From Planctomycetota bacterium (GTDB lineage Bacteria > Planctomycetota > UBA1135 > GCA-002686595): a stretch of 64,000 nt of DNA. The stretch is taken from the NCBI GenBank assembly GCA_016795245.1, contig JAEUIA010000064.1:1-64000 (forward strand), read 5' to 3'. A program made the position numbers and the translations under genes. The notes beneath the pieces were generated by a model, which saw nothing but the letters and a program-made list of their open reading frames with translations, was not told where the DNA came from and did no database searches. This document shows, piece by piece, positions 43,052 through 52,448 of this stretch (position 1 is the first letter of the stretch; each line of letters begins with the position of its first letter).

Positions 43052-44479
43052 ATGCGAAGACTTGTCCCCTTAGCGCTGCTCCTCACTCTCTCTACCGCCA
43101 CGGCCCAGGTTCCGACCTTCGACGACGTCGTCGTGGGTCAGGTCCCGCTCGACGCGGGCGGCACGATGCCGCTGTTGACCGATATCTATCTGCCGCAGGG
43201 CGCGACGAGTCCGACGCCGGTCGTCATCTGGATTCACGGCGGCGGATGGGCGACGGGCACGCACAACGGCCTGCCGGCGGCGATTCTCGAGCTGCGCAAC
43301 TCCGGCGTCGCGCTCGTCTCCGCGGCCTATCGACTCAGCCACGAGGCCATCTTTCCGGCGCAGATCCACGACGTGAAAGGTCTGATCCGGTTCCTGCGCG
43401 CCAACGCGGCTCAATACAACATCGACCCGGCACGCATCGCGTGTTGGGGAGCGAGCGCCGGCGGTCACCTGGCGGCTCTCGCCGCGACCAGCGGTGGTGT
43501 CGCCGAACTCGAAGGCACGTCCGGCGGCAACTTGAACCAGTCGAGTCGCATCGTCGCTGCTGTGAATTACTTCGGCCCGACCGATCTGCTCGAGATGAAT
43601 CCCGACATCTGGTATCCGCCGGGCAGCCTGCTCGACCACGATGCGCCGGACTCGTACCCGTCCATGTTGATCGGCTTCGACGGTCCGGGCGAAGGCATCG
43701 GGATGTTGCGCGCGAATCAGACGAGCTTGCTGTCGCCGATCCCGGAGAAACTGGCGTTGGCCATCCTGGCCAACCCGATCACGCACATCACGCCGGACGA
43801 CGCGCCGATCTACGTCGCGCACGGCCAGATCGACAACATCGTTCCCGTCGGTCAGAGCCAGCGCCTGTACGACGCCGGCCTCGTGCACGGCACGTCGCCG
43901 ATCCTCAAGCTCGAACCGGCGTCAGGCCACGGCTCTCTCTCGAATTCGACGTACGCGGAGTCGCGCGCCTTCCTGTTGCACCAATTCAACGGCGGTGCGC
44001 AAGCGGTCGGAGCGCCGTACTGCTTCGGCGATGGATCGGGTGCAGCCTGTCCATGCGCGAACGCGAATTCGGCAACGTCCTACTCCGGGTGCCTCAACTC
44101 GACGGGCAGTGGAAGTCAGTTGCGCGCTGCAGGCGTGCCCAGCATCAGCGCTGACTCGCTGTTGCTCTCCGCCACGCAATTGCCGCCGTCGACGGTGATC
44201 TTCGTTCAAGGCAGCCAGACCGTCAGCGGCGGCGATGGGGCGGCCCACGGCTTCGGGATCCTGTGCGTGACGGGCTCGGTCGTTCGACTGGCCACCCGGC
44301 CCACCTTCGGTGGCAACGTGCGCTATCCGGATCCGGGCGAGGGCACGATTTCACAACGTGGCGGAATCACCGCAGGATCGACGCGCTATTTCCAGGCTGT
44401 GTACCGCGACACGCCCACGTTCTGCGGTGGAGTGACGGTCAATATGTCCAATGCGCACGCGGTGACGTTCACGCCCTGA
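43052..44479 (+). CDS. Exported alpha/beta hydrolase (esterase-like) with C-terminal tail domain
   Basis: This 475-residue protein has a signal peptide (MRRLVPLALLLTLSTATAQ). Residues 35-310 are an HSL/BD-FAE-type hydrolase: oxyanion motif IHGGGW (61-66), nucleophile Ser135 in WGASAGGH, a late GHGS histidine near 292 and PIYVAHGQIDNIVPVGQS before it. From 323 (YCFGDGSGAACPC) to the FTP end it carries a diverged form of the Cys-rich tail shared by other exported proteins in the window. It is probably a secreted or surface esterase acting on acetylated or ester-linked polymers, substrate unknown. Confidence 0.88.
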   Translation: MRRLVPLALLLTLSTATAQVPTFDDVVVGQVPLDAGGTMPLLTDIYLPQGATSPTPVVIWIHGGGWATGTHNGLPAAILELRNSGVALVSAAYRLSHEAIFPAQIHDVKGLIRFLRANAAQYNIDPARIACWGASAGGHLAALAATSGGVAELEGTSGGNLNQSSRIVAAVNYFGPTDLLEMNPDIWYPPGSLLDHDAPDSYPSMLIGFDGPGEGIGMLRANQTSLLSPIPEKLALAILANPITHITPDDAPIYVAHGQIDNIVPVGQSQRLYDAGLVHGTSPILKLEPASGHGSLSNSTYAESRAFLLHQFNGGAQAVGAPYCFGDGSGAACPCANANSATSYSGCLNSTGSGSQLRAAGVPSISADSLLLSATQLPPSTVIFVQGSQTVSGGDGAAHGFGILCVTGSVVRLATRPTFGGNVRYPDPGEGTISQRGGITAGSTRYFQAVYRDTPTFCGGVTVNMSNAHAVTFTP

Positions 44480-44482
44480 GGG

Positions 44483-45034
44483 TCAGCGACGTTTTCTCTG
44501 CGGTGACCCATCGAACTGCGCGATGAAGCGCACGATGTCGAAGCTCGAGAGCACGCCGACGAGCTTCTCGCCGCGCGTGACGAAGAGGCGGTGGATGTGG
44601 TGCTTCACCATCGTCGAGCACGCTTCGAGGACCAGGCTTTCCGGGGCGACGGAGATCACATCGCGCGCCATCCAGTCGCCGACGAGGTCGCGGCCGAGGA
44701 GCTTTGGACTGTAGTCCTCCTTCATGAAGAACACCTCGTTGGGGTCGGTCTCGTCACCGAATTCCTCGTCGGTCTCTTCGCTCATCTCGAAAGATCCGCG
44801 CTCCGTGCGTACACGATCGCTGCTCAGTCGGTCCACGCGCGTCACGTCCGTCAGCGTGAGCACGCCCACGAGCTTGCCCGTCGCATCGACAACGGGAGCC
44901 CCGCCGATGCGCTGGTCTTCGAATGTCGCGAGCGCGCTCTCGACCGTGTCCGAACTGGACAGCGTGCTCACTTCGGAGCGCATGACGTCTTGCACTTTCA
45001 GCGTGGACAGGTTCAGGACTGCTTGAGCTTTCAT
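44483..45034 (-). CDS. CBS-domain pair protein
   Basis: This 183-residue protein has two CBS motifs: about 14-75 (VQDVMRSEVSTLSSSDTVES then IGGAPVVDATGKLVGVLTL) and about 115-178 (GDWMARDVISVAPESLVLEA then HRLFVTRGEKLVGVLSSFD), separated by an acidic insert (EMSEETDEEFGDETDPNE). Stand-alone CBS pairs bind adenine nucleotides and sense energy state. Start 45034 removes an Arg-rich extension of the frame. It converges on the hydrolase gene with only three bases between them. Confidence 0.9.
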   Translation of the reverse strand: MKAQAVLNLSTLKVQDVMRSEVSTLSSSDTVESALATFEDQRIGGAPVVDATGKLVGVLTLTDVTRVDRLSSDRVRTERGSFEMSEETDEEFGDETDPNEVFFMKEDYSPKLLGRDLVGDWMARDVISVAPESLVLEACSTMVKHHIHRLFVTRGEKLVGVLSSFDIVRFIAQFDGSPQRKRR

Positions 45035-45195
45035 GCCCTGACAGTACTCGCTGGTGCGGGCGGACAGCCATGCGCCGATGGGGCCACACGGGCGGGCCGA
45101 AGTGCGTAGCCGCCTGCGCTTTCTGCGAACACGAGCTACGCCGTAGATCGCAGCGCATGCGGCGCCCTCGAAGCGCATGCTGGATCCACAGGACG

Positions 45196-45867
45196 ATGAC
45201 CGCAGACGCACACGAGGAATTCACAGCGCAACGTCAGCGAATGGTGGCGCGCGACGTGGTCTCACGCGGAGTGCGTTCGCAGCCCGTGATCGATGCGCTG
45301 AAGCGCGTGCGGCGCGAACGCTACGTGCCCGAGCACCTGCGCGAACACGCGTACACCGATGCACCCTTGGCGATCGGCGACGGGCAGACGATTTCCCAAC
45401 CGTACATCGTGGCGTACATGATCGAAGCGCTGGCCTTGGCGCCAGGAGCGCGCGTGCTCGAGATCGGCACGGGGTCGGGCTACGCGGCGGCGGTGCTGGC
45501 CGAGATCGCCGCCGAGGTCTACACGATCGAGCGTCACCCGGGCCTCGCCGACAGCGCGGCGAAACGGCTGGCCAAGGACGGCCATCTCAACGTGCACGTG
45601 CGCCACGGTGACGGAACGCTCGGTTGGCCTGAGGCCGCGCCTTTCGATGCGATCGTCGTGGCGGCGTGCGGTGCCGAAATTCCGCGTGCTCTAGAACAGC
45701 AACTCGCCGTGGGCGGACGCCTGGTGATGCCGGTGGGGGAGCAGGCCGGAGAGCAGGAGCTCGTGCGCGTGACGCGCATCGACGAGCAGGAGTTCCGCTG
45801 CGAAAGATTGTGCGGCGTGCGCTTCGTCCCGCTCATCGAATCGGAGGCCGCACCTCGGGAGCCTTGA
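45196..45867 (+). CDS. pcm: Protein-L-isoaspartate O-methyltransferase
   Basis: This 223-residue protein uses SAM to methylate isoaspartyl residues for protein repair. Motifs: FVPEH-like YVPEHLREHAYTDAPLAI (43-60), GDGQTISQPYIVAYM (61-75), SAM site VLEIGTGSGYAAAVLAEI (87-104), GLGWPE-like GDGTLGWPEAAPFDAIVV and PVGEQAGEQELVRV. Length is as expected. ATG 45196 follows AGGA by three bases only, so the start could be slightly different. Its 3' end overlaps a small minus-strand Pro-rich frame. Confidence 0.93.
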   Translation: MTADAHEEFTAQRQRMVARDVVSRGVRSQPVIDALKRVRRERYVPEHLREHAYTDAPLAIGDGQTISQPYIVAYMIEALALAPGARVLEIGTGSGYAAAVLAEIAAEVYTIERHPGLADSAAKRLAKDGHLNVHVRHGDGTLGWPEAAPFDAIVVAACGAEIPRALEQQLAVGGRLVMPVGEQAGEQELVRVTRIDEQEFRCERLCGVRFVPLIESEAAPREP

Positions 45868-46018
45868 CCGGCGGAGCCGGCGGCGGCGGACTCGGCCGAG
45901 TCGGCGGATCCGGCGCGCGCTCGGGTGCTTCCGTGGGGTTCGGCTGCGGCGGCTTCCTGACAGGCGGTTGGACTTCCGGTTTGGGTGTCTTCGGTTCGCC
46001 GGGATTCGTGGGGGTCAT
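45833..46018 (-). CDS. Small proline-rich protein
   Basis: This 61-residue protein is made largely of Pro, Glu and Lys (PKTPKPEVQPPVRKPPQPNP, then RPSPPPPAPPVKAPEVRPPI). The ATG at 46018 has AGAAGG seven bases upstream, which supports translation; a GTG at 46045 would add nine residues. Similar tiny Pro-rich proteins of unknown role occur in many bacteria. The composition is biased and it overlaps pcm by 35 bases on the other strand, so it could be spurious. Confidence 0.45.
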   Translation of the reverse strand: MTPTNPGEPKTPKPEVQPPVRKPPQPNPTEAPERAPDPPTRPSPPPPAPPVKAPEVRPPIR

Positions 46019-46147
46019 CGTCGGGCCTTCTGGTGAGTGCGGCACAGGTGCTCTGCGGCCTGTACCTCTACTTCGCCCATCGCGCGCGGATCTGCACTAC
46101 GCCGATCGCGGAATTCTCGCTGCGGATCGTGCGCACGGAACGCGCAC

Positions 46148-46831
46148 TCAGTCCGTCGTGTCCCAGCTCGCGCGTCCGTCTCCGCGGATCGAAATGACCG
46201 GGCCGAGACGTTGTGGATCGGGCCTCAGGAATCCGGCCTGAACGAACGCCTTGGTGCGCGCGCCGCACTCGCGGAGCTCGAACCACAGGCCTTTTACGTA
46301 GGTGCGCTGATCACAGGGCGAGCCTTGAACGACCATCCCGAGTTGATGCGCGGTGTAGAGCGCGCGCGGCAGGTGAAAACCCTGCGTCACGACGATCGCC
46401 GTCTCGACGCCGAAGATGCGCTGCGCCCGCGCCATCGTGTCGTAGGTCGTGAATCCGGCGTGATCGCAGAACAAATCCTCCGGCGGCACGCCGCGATCGA
46501 CGAGCCAGCGCCGCATCGCGTTCGTCTCGTCGTAGCTGTCGTGTCCGTGATCGCCGGAGAGCAAGAGCTTCTGTGCCTTGCCCGCGCGATGCAGTTCGAG
46601 CGCCTGCTGCAGGCGGTCTTCGAGCGCGTGCGAGGGCTGACCGTCGCTCTTGACCGATGCACCGAGCACGATCGCGACCGGAAAAGCGTCCAGTTCCTCG
46701 CTGGAATCGCGCGCGCGCGCGTGACCCTGGTAGAGCACGGTGGCGTTGGCAACCAGAACGAACAGCAGCACCAGGGCGCACGGCGCCGAGATCCACAGGA
46801 GGACGCGACGGAGCCGAGGGAGTTTCATCAT
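46148..46831 (-). CDS. SanA/YdcF-like DUF218 membrane protein
   Basis: This protein has about 227 residues with one N-terminal membrane helix (VLLWISAPCALVLLFVLVAN) and a periplasmic DUF218 domain: VAIVLGASVKSDGQPSHALE, LLLSGDHGHDSYDETNAMR and VVTQGFHLPRALYTAHQLG are family segments. SanA/ElyC-type proteins act in envelope integrity and lipid-carrier or peptidoglycan-related processes. The ATG at 46831 (MMKLPRL) is used; a TTG at 46870 with AGGA upstream is an alternative that adds 13 residues. It follows the M60-like gene by about 45 bases on the same strand. Confidence 0.87.
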   Translation of the reverse strand: MMKLPRLRRVLLWISAPCALVLLFVLVANATVLYQGHARARDSSEELDAFPVAIVLGASVKSDGQPSHALEDRLQQALELHRAGKAQKLLLSGDHGHDSYDETNAMRRWLVDRGVPPEDLFCDHAGFTTYDTMARAQRIFGVETAIVVTQGFHLPRALYTAHQLGMVVQGSPCDQRTYVKGLWFELRECGARTKAFVQAGFLRPDPQRLGPVISIRGDGRASWDTTD

Positions 46832-46876
46832 GGAAGTGGCGGTGTCGGCTTCGAACGTACCGATGCCCAAGGCATC

Positions 46877-49090
46877 CTACTTGGACGGATAGCCCTCGGC
46901 GATCCAGCCCTTCAGCCCCGAGAGTTGCGCAGGCGCGTCGGCGTGAACCGGGATGTTCCACAGCGCGAACCACGGTGAGAGGTCACGATTCACGATGCGC
47001 GACAAGCGCAGGAGCCATTGTGTGCGCTTGTCTTCGTCGGTGCGCGGGCGCTCGGCGGCGGGCAGGGCGGCGTGCTCGGCGAAGAACTTCTGGAATGCGG
47101 GCCAGCCGAATTCGCGCTTCAGTTCGAGGAAGAAGCCGAGGGCCAGGAACGGTTCCGACTTCCAGTCCTCGTACTTGGCGCCCGACTTCCGGTACTCGTC
47201 GAAGCGCTTGCGGCATTCGGCTGCAGTCACCCGTCCGTTTTCGGCCTTGACCACCGTGTCGAGCACGTAGACCGCGAAGAAGTTGCACGTGACTTCGCCG
47301 GTACCGCCGAAGGTCCACTCGGGTTCCTGATGGTTGTGCCCCATCTCGTGGTAGAAGCCCCAGCCGCAACCTTCCTTGTCCGTCGCGAGCGCGGCCAGGT
47401 CGACGAAGCGCGGTGCGACATCGAGGTGCGTCATGATCGGATAGCCCGAGTGCATGTAGCCGGCGCTGATCTGCTGGTCGGTGACGTAGCGCTCCGGTCG
47501 TTCGCGTTCGTGCGGAATGCCGGCGAGATCGGCGATCGCGTCCATCACGCGATCCCAGAACACACACAGCTCGTCGGGGTTGTCCAGGTTGCGCACGAAT
47601 TCAGCGGGGACCGTGATGATCACTTTCTTCGTCTCGATCTCGGCCCACGGCCCCGGCAGCGCACGCAGCTTCGATTTCCACTGCGCGACATCGGTCTCGC
47701 CGGCGATGAAGCGCGGCGCTTCGACGACGTTCGCGATCAAGAGCTTCACCGTCTCGTGCGCGGCCTTCTTCGGTACGAGCACGTAGACGAGCCCGCCGAA
47801 AGGCGAGGCGAGCTGCGTCTTGGCTTGCGTGATCGGCGTCTTGACGACGACGCGCGGACAGCGCGACCACGCGTCCTTGTCGGTCAAATCGTCGGTGTGC
47901 GCGCCGATCTGGACCGTCAAGTTCTTCGCCTTCGAGTTCGACGGCAGTTCCACCTCGACGATCTCGCCCGGCGCCGCGTACAGCCCGGTCGAGTGCCAAT
48001 TCGGAATGCGCGTGTCGATCTCGATCGTGCGCGTGACGCGCGGGGCCTGGGCCGAGACGCTGCCGGGGAACTCCGCCGCGGCCGGATGCGCGCGCACATC
48101 GGCGGGCGCGGCGGCGAGGCGCTCTTCCATGTCGACGGCGAATGCGATGCGCGCGACGAGGTCCTTGTCCTTCAGCGGCGCGTTCGCGCTGGGGATGACG
48201 GAATCTGCGCGCGCCGTGAGTTTGGCAAGCCGCGGTCGCAGGACCTTGTCGTCGGCCGCGAGCACGGAGAGCGGCGCGAGAATGCTCCAGCGCGCTTGCG
48301 CGGCGTCGGCCTTTTTCCACCTGGCGGTGTTCTTCGCCGCGAGCAGCGCATCGAGTGCGTGCGATGCGTGGACGAACTCAGGGGTGGGTCCGACAGTGAA
48401 CGCACCCGCAGCCGTCGCATCAAGCGTCCCGTCGACCCAGGCGAGCCCCGCTTTTACCAGCAAGGCGTTGCCGGGGTGATCCGTTGCGAGCGACTTGCCG
48501 GGATTGAGCTGCATCCAACCCCACGGCGTCTGCGCGACGAACAACCCGCCGCCTTTGGCGACGAAGCTCTCGACTGCCGCCGCATCGTCGCCGGAGTCGT
48601 TCTTGAACTGGAACAGGACGTCCGTGTCGGACGTGGACAGGTTGCGCAATCCTGACGTTGCACGAGCGTCGAACCCTGCTGCGTTCAAGAACTCGATGAA
48701 CTCCGCGTTGCCGTCGCTCACGCGGATGCTGACCTTGCCTTTCGGTTTGCGCGCGGCCCAGCGCACGCAGTTCTCCATGAAGCGCGCCCCGTCCTCTTGT
48801 CGCAACGTGTCTTTCGCGAAGTAGCCAGAGTGCGCGAAAGCCACGATGCGACCCTTTCCAAACTCCGCCGCCGCGACGACCGGCGCGCGCACGTCGTCGC
48901 TGATCTTGCCGACGACGACCGGGAACGCGTTCTCGCCGAACACCGCGACGACACCCGGCGTGCCCGACTTCGCGATCGAACGTACGCCGGCGACGAGGGT
49001 TTGTGCAGGGTCGTCGACCGGGACGACGGTCGGCGAGATCGCCGTGAGGAGCGGGGAGAGCGCGGACAGCAAGACGAGGCGGAGAATCAT
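46877..49090 (-). CDS. Exported M60-like (enhancin-type) metallopeptidase
   Basis: This 737-residue protein has a signal peptide (ILRLVLLSALSPLLTAISPT). The C-terminal half is a peptidase M60 domain: zinc motif HEMGHNHQEPEW near residue 580 with downstream Glu, preceded by ERYVTDQQISAGYMHSGYPI and followed by TCNFFAVYVLD. M60 enzymes cleave heavily O-glycosylated, mucin-like proteins. The N-terminal half (about 40-330) has a GATase-like alpha/beta region (ALLVKAGLAWVDGT) and the middle a beta-sandwich (WHSTGLYAAPGEIVEVELPS), the usual carbohydrate-contacting companion. Start 49090 drops a short extension. Target glycoproteins are unknown. Confidence 0.9.
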   Translation of the reverse strand: MILRLVLLSALSPLLTAISPTVVPVDDPAQTLVAGVRSIAKSGTPGVVAVFGENAFPVVVGKISDDVRAPVVAAAEFGKGRIVAFAHSGYFAKDTLRQEDGARFMENCVRWAARKPKGKVSIRVSDGNAEFIEFLNAAGFDARATSGLRNLSTSDTDVLFQFKNDSGDDAAAVESFVAKGGGLFVAQTPWGWMQLNPGKSLATDHPGNALLVKAGLAWVDGTLDATAAGAFTVGPTPEFVHASHALDALLAAKNTARWKKADAAQARWSILAPLSVLAADDKVLRPRLAKLTARADSVIPSANAPLKDKDLVARIAFAVDMEERLAAAPADVRAHPAAAEFPGSVSAQAPRVTRTIEIDTRIPNWHSTGLYAAPGEIVEVELPSNSKAKNLTVQIGAHTDDLTDKDAWSRCPRVVVKTPITQAKTQLASPFGGLVYVLVPKKAAHETVKLLIANVVEAPRFIAGETDVAQWKSKLRALPGPWAEIETKKVIITVPAEFVRNLDNPDELCVFWDRVMDAIADLAGIPHERERPERYVTDQQISAGYMHSGYPIMTHLDVAPRFVDLAALATDKEGCGWGFYHEMGHNHQEPEWTFGGTGEVTCNFFAVYVLDTVVKAENGRVTAAECRKRFDEYRKSGAKYEDWKSEPFLALGFFLELKREFGWPAFQKFFAEHAALPAAERPRTDEDKRTQWLLRLSRIVNRDLSPWFALWNIPVHADAPAQLSGLKGWIAEGYPSK

Positions 49091-49130
49091 GCCCCGTTTA
49101 TAGCGCCCGGGAGCCACACTGCGCCCGACC

Positions 49131-50720
49131 TTACTCCTTGTCGTTGGGGTCGTTGAACAACACGCTCAGCTTGATGCTGCCGTGTCCTGCCTGCGGAAAG
49201 AGCGGGTGGGTTGCATCCGCCGGATCTAGGTTCGAGGCCGTGTCGGGCGGCGCGAACAGGATCAGCGTGTGCAAGAAGGCCAGGATCTGGCTCTGCCTGA
49301 AGGCCGGCAGATTCGCGAAGCGATCGCGTGCGAGTTGCGCTTCACCTCCGTGGCGCAGGATCACGTCTTCGAGCGTGACGCTGCGGCCGTCATGCCCGTA
49401 CGGCGCAGTCGAGCCAACGCCCCACAACGGTTCGGTCATGAATTGAGTCGTGAGGGATCCGTCGAAGTTGCGCTCGTGGAATCCAGGGCCGAGGTCGTGG
49501 CGCTTGAAGTCGGTGTAGATCGTCTCTACGCGGAACGAGCCGCCCGCCGGGCGTTTGAGCGACGGATGACCGGAAGCGTCATTGGTGACCGTGAAGAGCG
49601 GCGCAGCCGTCGCAAACAGACCGTTGAACACGCGATTTGAGCGCAACGGGTCGAAGCGCGTCTCGACGTCTGCGACACGACGGTCGTGATCGATCACGAG
49701 GTCTTGAACGTGGCAAGTCGTGCAGCCGATGAAATTCATCAAGCGCTGGCCGTCGAGCGTGTCCTGCGTTTCGCGGCCGCGGCCGGGTTTGAAGTAGTTC
49801 AGCAGGTAGAACTCCATGCTGTCGACCAGGCTCGTCGGGATCTCGTTCACGACGCCGTCGTGGTCCCCATCAGACGTCGGATTGGAAGTCGGCGGCGCCG
49901 CGAACGTGTCGATCGATCCGCTGAGCAGCATTCCCGAAGGCGTGACCACGTCCTGGCCGGCCGCCGCGAGCGCGAGGTCCGGATCGACGGCTTCGAGGCC
50001 CATTTCGTCCTTGAACGCGCCGACCAGGAACTCGCGCATCGTGATCGTCTTGCCTTGCGCGAAGAACGGGCGCACACGCAAGTCTGCGTTCACACCTTGC
50101 ACGCCGCTCGTGTCGACCGTGCCGTTCGCGAGCGCCGTGATCGTGCCGTAGCTGATCGACTTCGAACGGAGCGGCAGCGTGGCGGTCAACCCGCTGGACT
50201 GCGCTTGCGTGATCGCTGCCGTACGGATGGCGCGCAGATCGCGCGTGATCTCGTCGGCCAGCATCTCTTGCAGGCCCAGGCCGAACAGGTGCGGCGCGTC
50301 GCGGCTGTCGGGTCGCGTGAATACGTTGCCGCCGACTCCCGCAGATCCGAACGGACGGCTGTGACAGGCTGCGCAACTGTCCGCGAGGCCGGCGCCGATC
50401 GCGGCGTCGAGTTCGATGTTGCCGACGCCGTCGTTCTTGCGCGGGCCGAGCCCCTGTGCGGCGGTGAACTTCCGCTGGAACAGCTGGCGTCCGCGCTGGA
50501 TCGAGCGGAACGGGTCGCGCTGGATCACGTAAAGGGACGAGAGCGGCGTCATCACATCGCCGCGCCCGGCACCGACCTCCTGGGCCAGCGACTTCTGGAT
50601 GCCCGCGCCGGCCGCGTTGGGCGCCTGCGTCAGGTCGGTGAGCTGCGCACGCGCGCTCAATGTGGTGACTGCGAAGGAGAGGACGAGGGGTGCGGCGATG
50701 CGGACGCGGGCCTGGATCAT
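49131..50720 (-). CDS. Exported di-haem oxidoreductase (DUF1111/CcP-like)
   Basis: This 529-residue protein has a signal peptide (RIAAPLVLSFAVTTLSARAQ) and two c-type haem sites, CAACH (116-120) and CTTCH (333-337). PFGSAGVGGNVFTRPDSRD and LWGVGSTAPYGHDGRSVTLE with EDVILRHGGEA are typical of the di-haem DUF1111 and cytochrome c peroxidase-like (MauG-type) group. It is a periplasmic redox protein; whether it is a peroxidase or an oxidase is not clear. Start 50720 has GAGG nine bases upstream. It precedes the M60-like gene on the same strand with a 40-base gap, so they may be co-transcribed. Confidence 0.9.
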   Translation of the reverse strand: MIQARVRIAAPLVLSFAVTTLSARAQLTDLTQAPNAAGAGIQKSLAQEVGAGRGDVMTPLSSLYVIQRDPFRSIQRGRQLFQRKFTAAQGLGPRKNDGVGNIELDAAIGAGLADSCAACHSRPFGSAGVGGNVFTRPDSRDAPHLFGLGLQEMLADEITRDLRAIRTAAITQAQSSGLTATLPLRSKSISYGTITALANGTVDTSGVQGVNADLRVRPFFAQGKTITMREFLVGAFKDEMGLEAVDPDLALAAAGQDVVTPSGMLLSGSIDTFAAPPTSNPTSDGDHDGVVNEIPTSLVDSMEFYLLNYFKPGRGRETQDTLDGQRLMNFIGCTTCHVQDLVIDHDRRVADVETRFDPLRSNRVFNGLFATAAPLFTVTNDASGHPSLKRPAGGSFRVETIYTDFKRHDLGPGFHERNFDGSLTTQFMTEPLWGVGSTAPYGHDGRSVTLEDVILRHGGEAQLARDRFANLPAFRQSQILAFLHTLILFAPPDTASNLDPADATHPLFPQAGHGSIKLSVLFNDPNDKE

Positions 50721-51308
50721 GACTGGAACCTCGATGTCGAAAGACTCACGCCGAATGCTCCCTGGTCGCAGACCGACGGCGAGTTCGGGGTGCCTGCGCG
50801 ATCCCTGATCTGCGCACGCGGCGCTCCGTAGACCGAGAAACGCGGAGATTTCGGGCGCGTGTCCCGTGCTCCAAACCTCACGAAACAGAGAGCCGCGCGG
50901 TCTGTTCCCGCGCGGCTCGATCCCTCTCTCTCGAAGAGCATCGGCGACGTGCTGTTTTCTGATCGGCGCCGATGTGCTGGTTTCCCCTAGGAGTCCGGAG
51001 GCGCATCCGGGGACGAGCCGCCACCCGGACGGGAGGGAGCGAGCTCTCCAACCGTGGGGGTGACGTTGTCGTCGTCGGAAGCGGGCTCGGGAAGCAAGCC
51101 AATGCCCTTGCGCGCGCCCGGCAGAAGACCGGAAACGGGCTGCGAGACCTGGAAGGGCATGTTCATGGCGGCTCGAGGATCGCGCAGTCGGCGACCTCTC
51201 GGACCCGCCATGTCCTTGGACCTCTCGCGGTGGACAGCAATCTTGGGATTCTCCTCGGCCGGTGCATCCGGCCGGAGCGCGGGCCCGAATGGCGACCTGG
51301 GGAGACGA
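50721..51308. other. Intergenic region, 588 bp, with one strong hairpin
   Basis: A perfect 11-bp stem (50890-50900 GAGCCGCGCGG with 50908-50918 CCGCGCGGCTC) closes on a 7-base loop, without a clear T run. It sits in the divergent space between the di-haem gene and the 51309 gene. No convincing gene is seen; the longer frames here have shadow-like composition. Confidence 0.5.
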
Positions 51309-52379
51309 ATGAGGACGAGCAAGTACACCGGTTGGGCGCGACTCCGCGCGACCTTCATGGCGGCGGTCACGCCGTTCGGGGTGGAACTGACGCCTCGGTC
51401 AGTGGAGTGGACTGCGGTCGAGCGCACGGTCTTTCCCGCTGCGTGGGTCCTGCCGGCCGCAGTGTGGAGTCCGAGCGAGGCATCGCGCGCTCTGCCGCAT
51501 TCGCTGCGCGACCTGGCAGTCGAGCGCTTCGAGGCGCCCGAGAAAGCAACTTGGATGTCGAGTGTGGGCGACATGGTGCTCGAGCACAGACGGCGCGGCG
51601 GATCGCGCAGTGCGCTCGACGCCTTGCTCGCTGAGCTGAAGGCGGAACGCCCGGGTGTGCACGCCGTAGTCGCGCCCTTGCTCGCGGAGGTGCTCGTCGC
51701 CGACGCGTTGCGCCGCAAAGGCTGGGATCCCGACGTCAAGGACCGCGACGACGGCGTGTTCTTCGGGCCGATGCTCGAGCGCAACAAGACGACGGTGGGT
51801 CCGTGGAAGGACCAGAAAGGGACGTTGGCTTTTCATCAGGCAGCGACGTTCATCCGCGCGGATCTGGATGCAATCCTGAAGGCGCTGCACGACTATCCGG
51901 CGCTGGCGCGCGATCCGGGCACGAGCTACGAGAAGATCGACCCGCGCGCCGACACCTTCGTGGTCGGTCTGGACCCCCAGATCGGACCGTTCGCGGCGTT
52001 GCGATTGTCGATCCGATCGGACTTGCCGTTTCCGTTTTCGCACTACGATTTGGACCTGGGGATCTTGCATCGGCTCGACGCGGAGAAGCACCTCGTGACG
52101 TACGTTTTCAGTCCGAGCAACGACTTCTACTGGCTCGCGGGACAGGACTTCCACTATCCGGTGCGCAGCGCGGCCGGCGAATGGGTCGGCACGCTGCTGG
52201 TGCGCATCAGCGGCTTCGATCTGCGCGGCGTGCCCGACGGCGAAGACGACCGCAAGCTCGGCACCCTGACGGCGCTGGGCAACATCCGGCGCCGTGCGGA
52301 AGCGTTGTTTACAGCAGAGGGTGAAGTGCCGAGGACGGTCGACGGAGCGCTGCCGACGTTGCACGTGCTCACTCGATGA
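51309..52379 (+). CDS. Hypothetical protein
   Basis: This 356-residue soluble protein is not recognised. ATG 51309 follows GGGGAGA by four bases; the frame upstream looks noncoding. The first ~80 residues include LTPRSVEWTAVERTVFPAAW. Later parts show VKDRDDGVFFGPMLERNK, FHQAATFIRADLDAILKALH and HYDLDLGILHRLDAEKHLVT, suggesting an alpha/beta protein. It lies 69 bases upstream of the photolyase gene on the same strand and may be co-transcribed with it. Confidence 0.7.
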   Translation: MRTSKYTGWARLRATFMAAVTPFGVELTPRSVEWTAVERTVFPAAWVLPAAVWSPSEASRALPHSLRDLAVERFEAPEKATWMSSVGDMVLEHRRRGGSRSALDALLAELKAERPGVHAVVAPLLAEVLVADALRRKGWDPDVKDRDDGVFFGPMLERNKTTVGPWKDQKGTLAFHQAATFIRADLDAILKALHDYPALARDPGTSYEKIDPRADTFVVGLDPQIGPFAALRLSIRSDLPFPFSHYDLDLGILHRLDAEKHLVTYVFSPSNDFYWLAGQDFHYPVRSAAGEWVGTLLVRISGFDLRGVPDGEDDRKLGTLTALGNIRRRAEALFTAEGEVPRTVDGALPTLHVLTR

Positions 52380-52448
52380 AACCCATGGCCGCGTCGCAGC
52401 ACACCAACGCCTCCATTTCATGCGTTGTGAGAGTAGCAGGCGCCTATC

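Noticed and set aside
47018..48655. 545-codon plus-strand open frame
   Set aside because: Antisense shadow of the M60-like gene.
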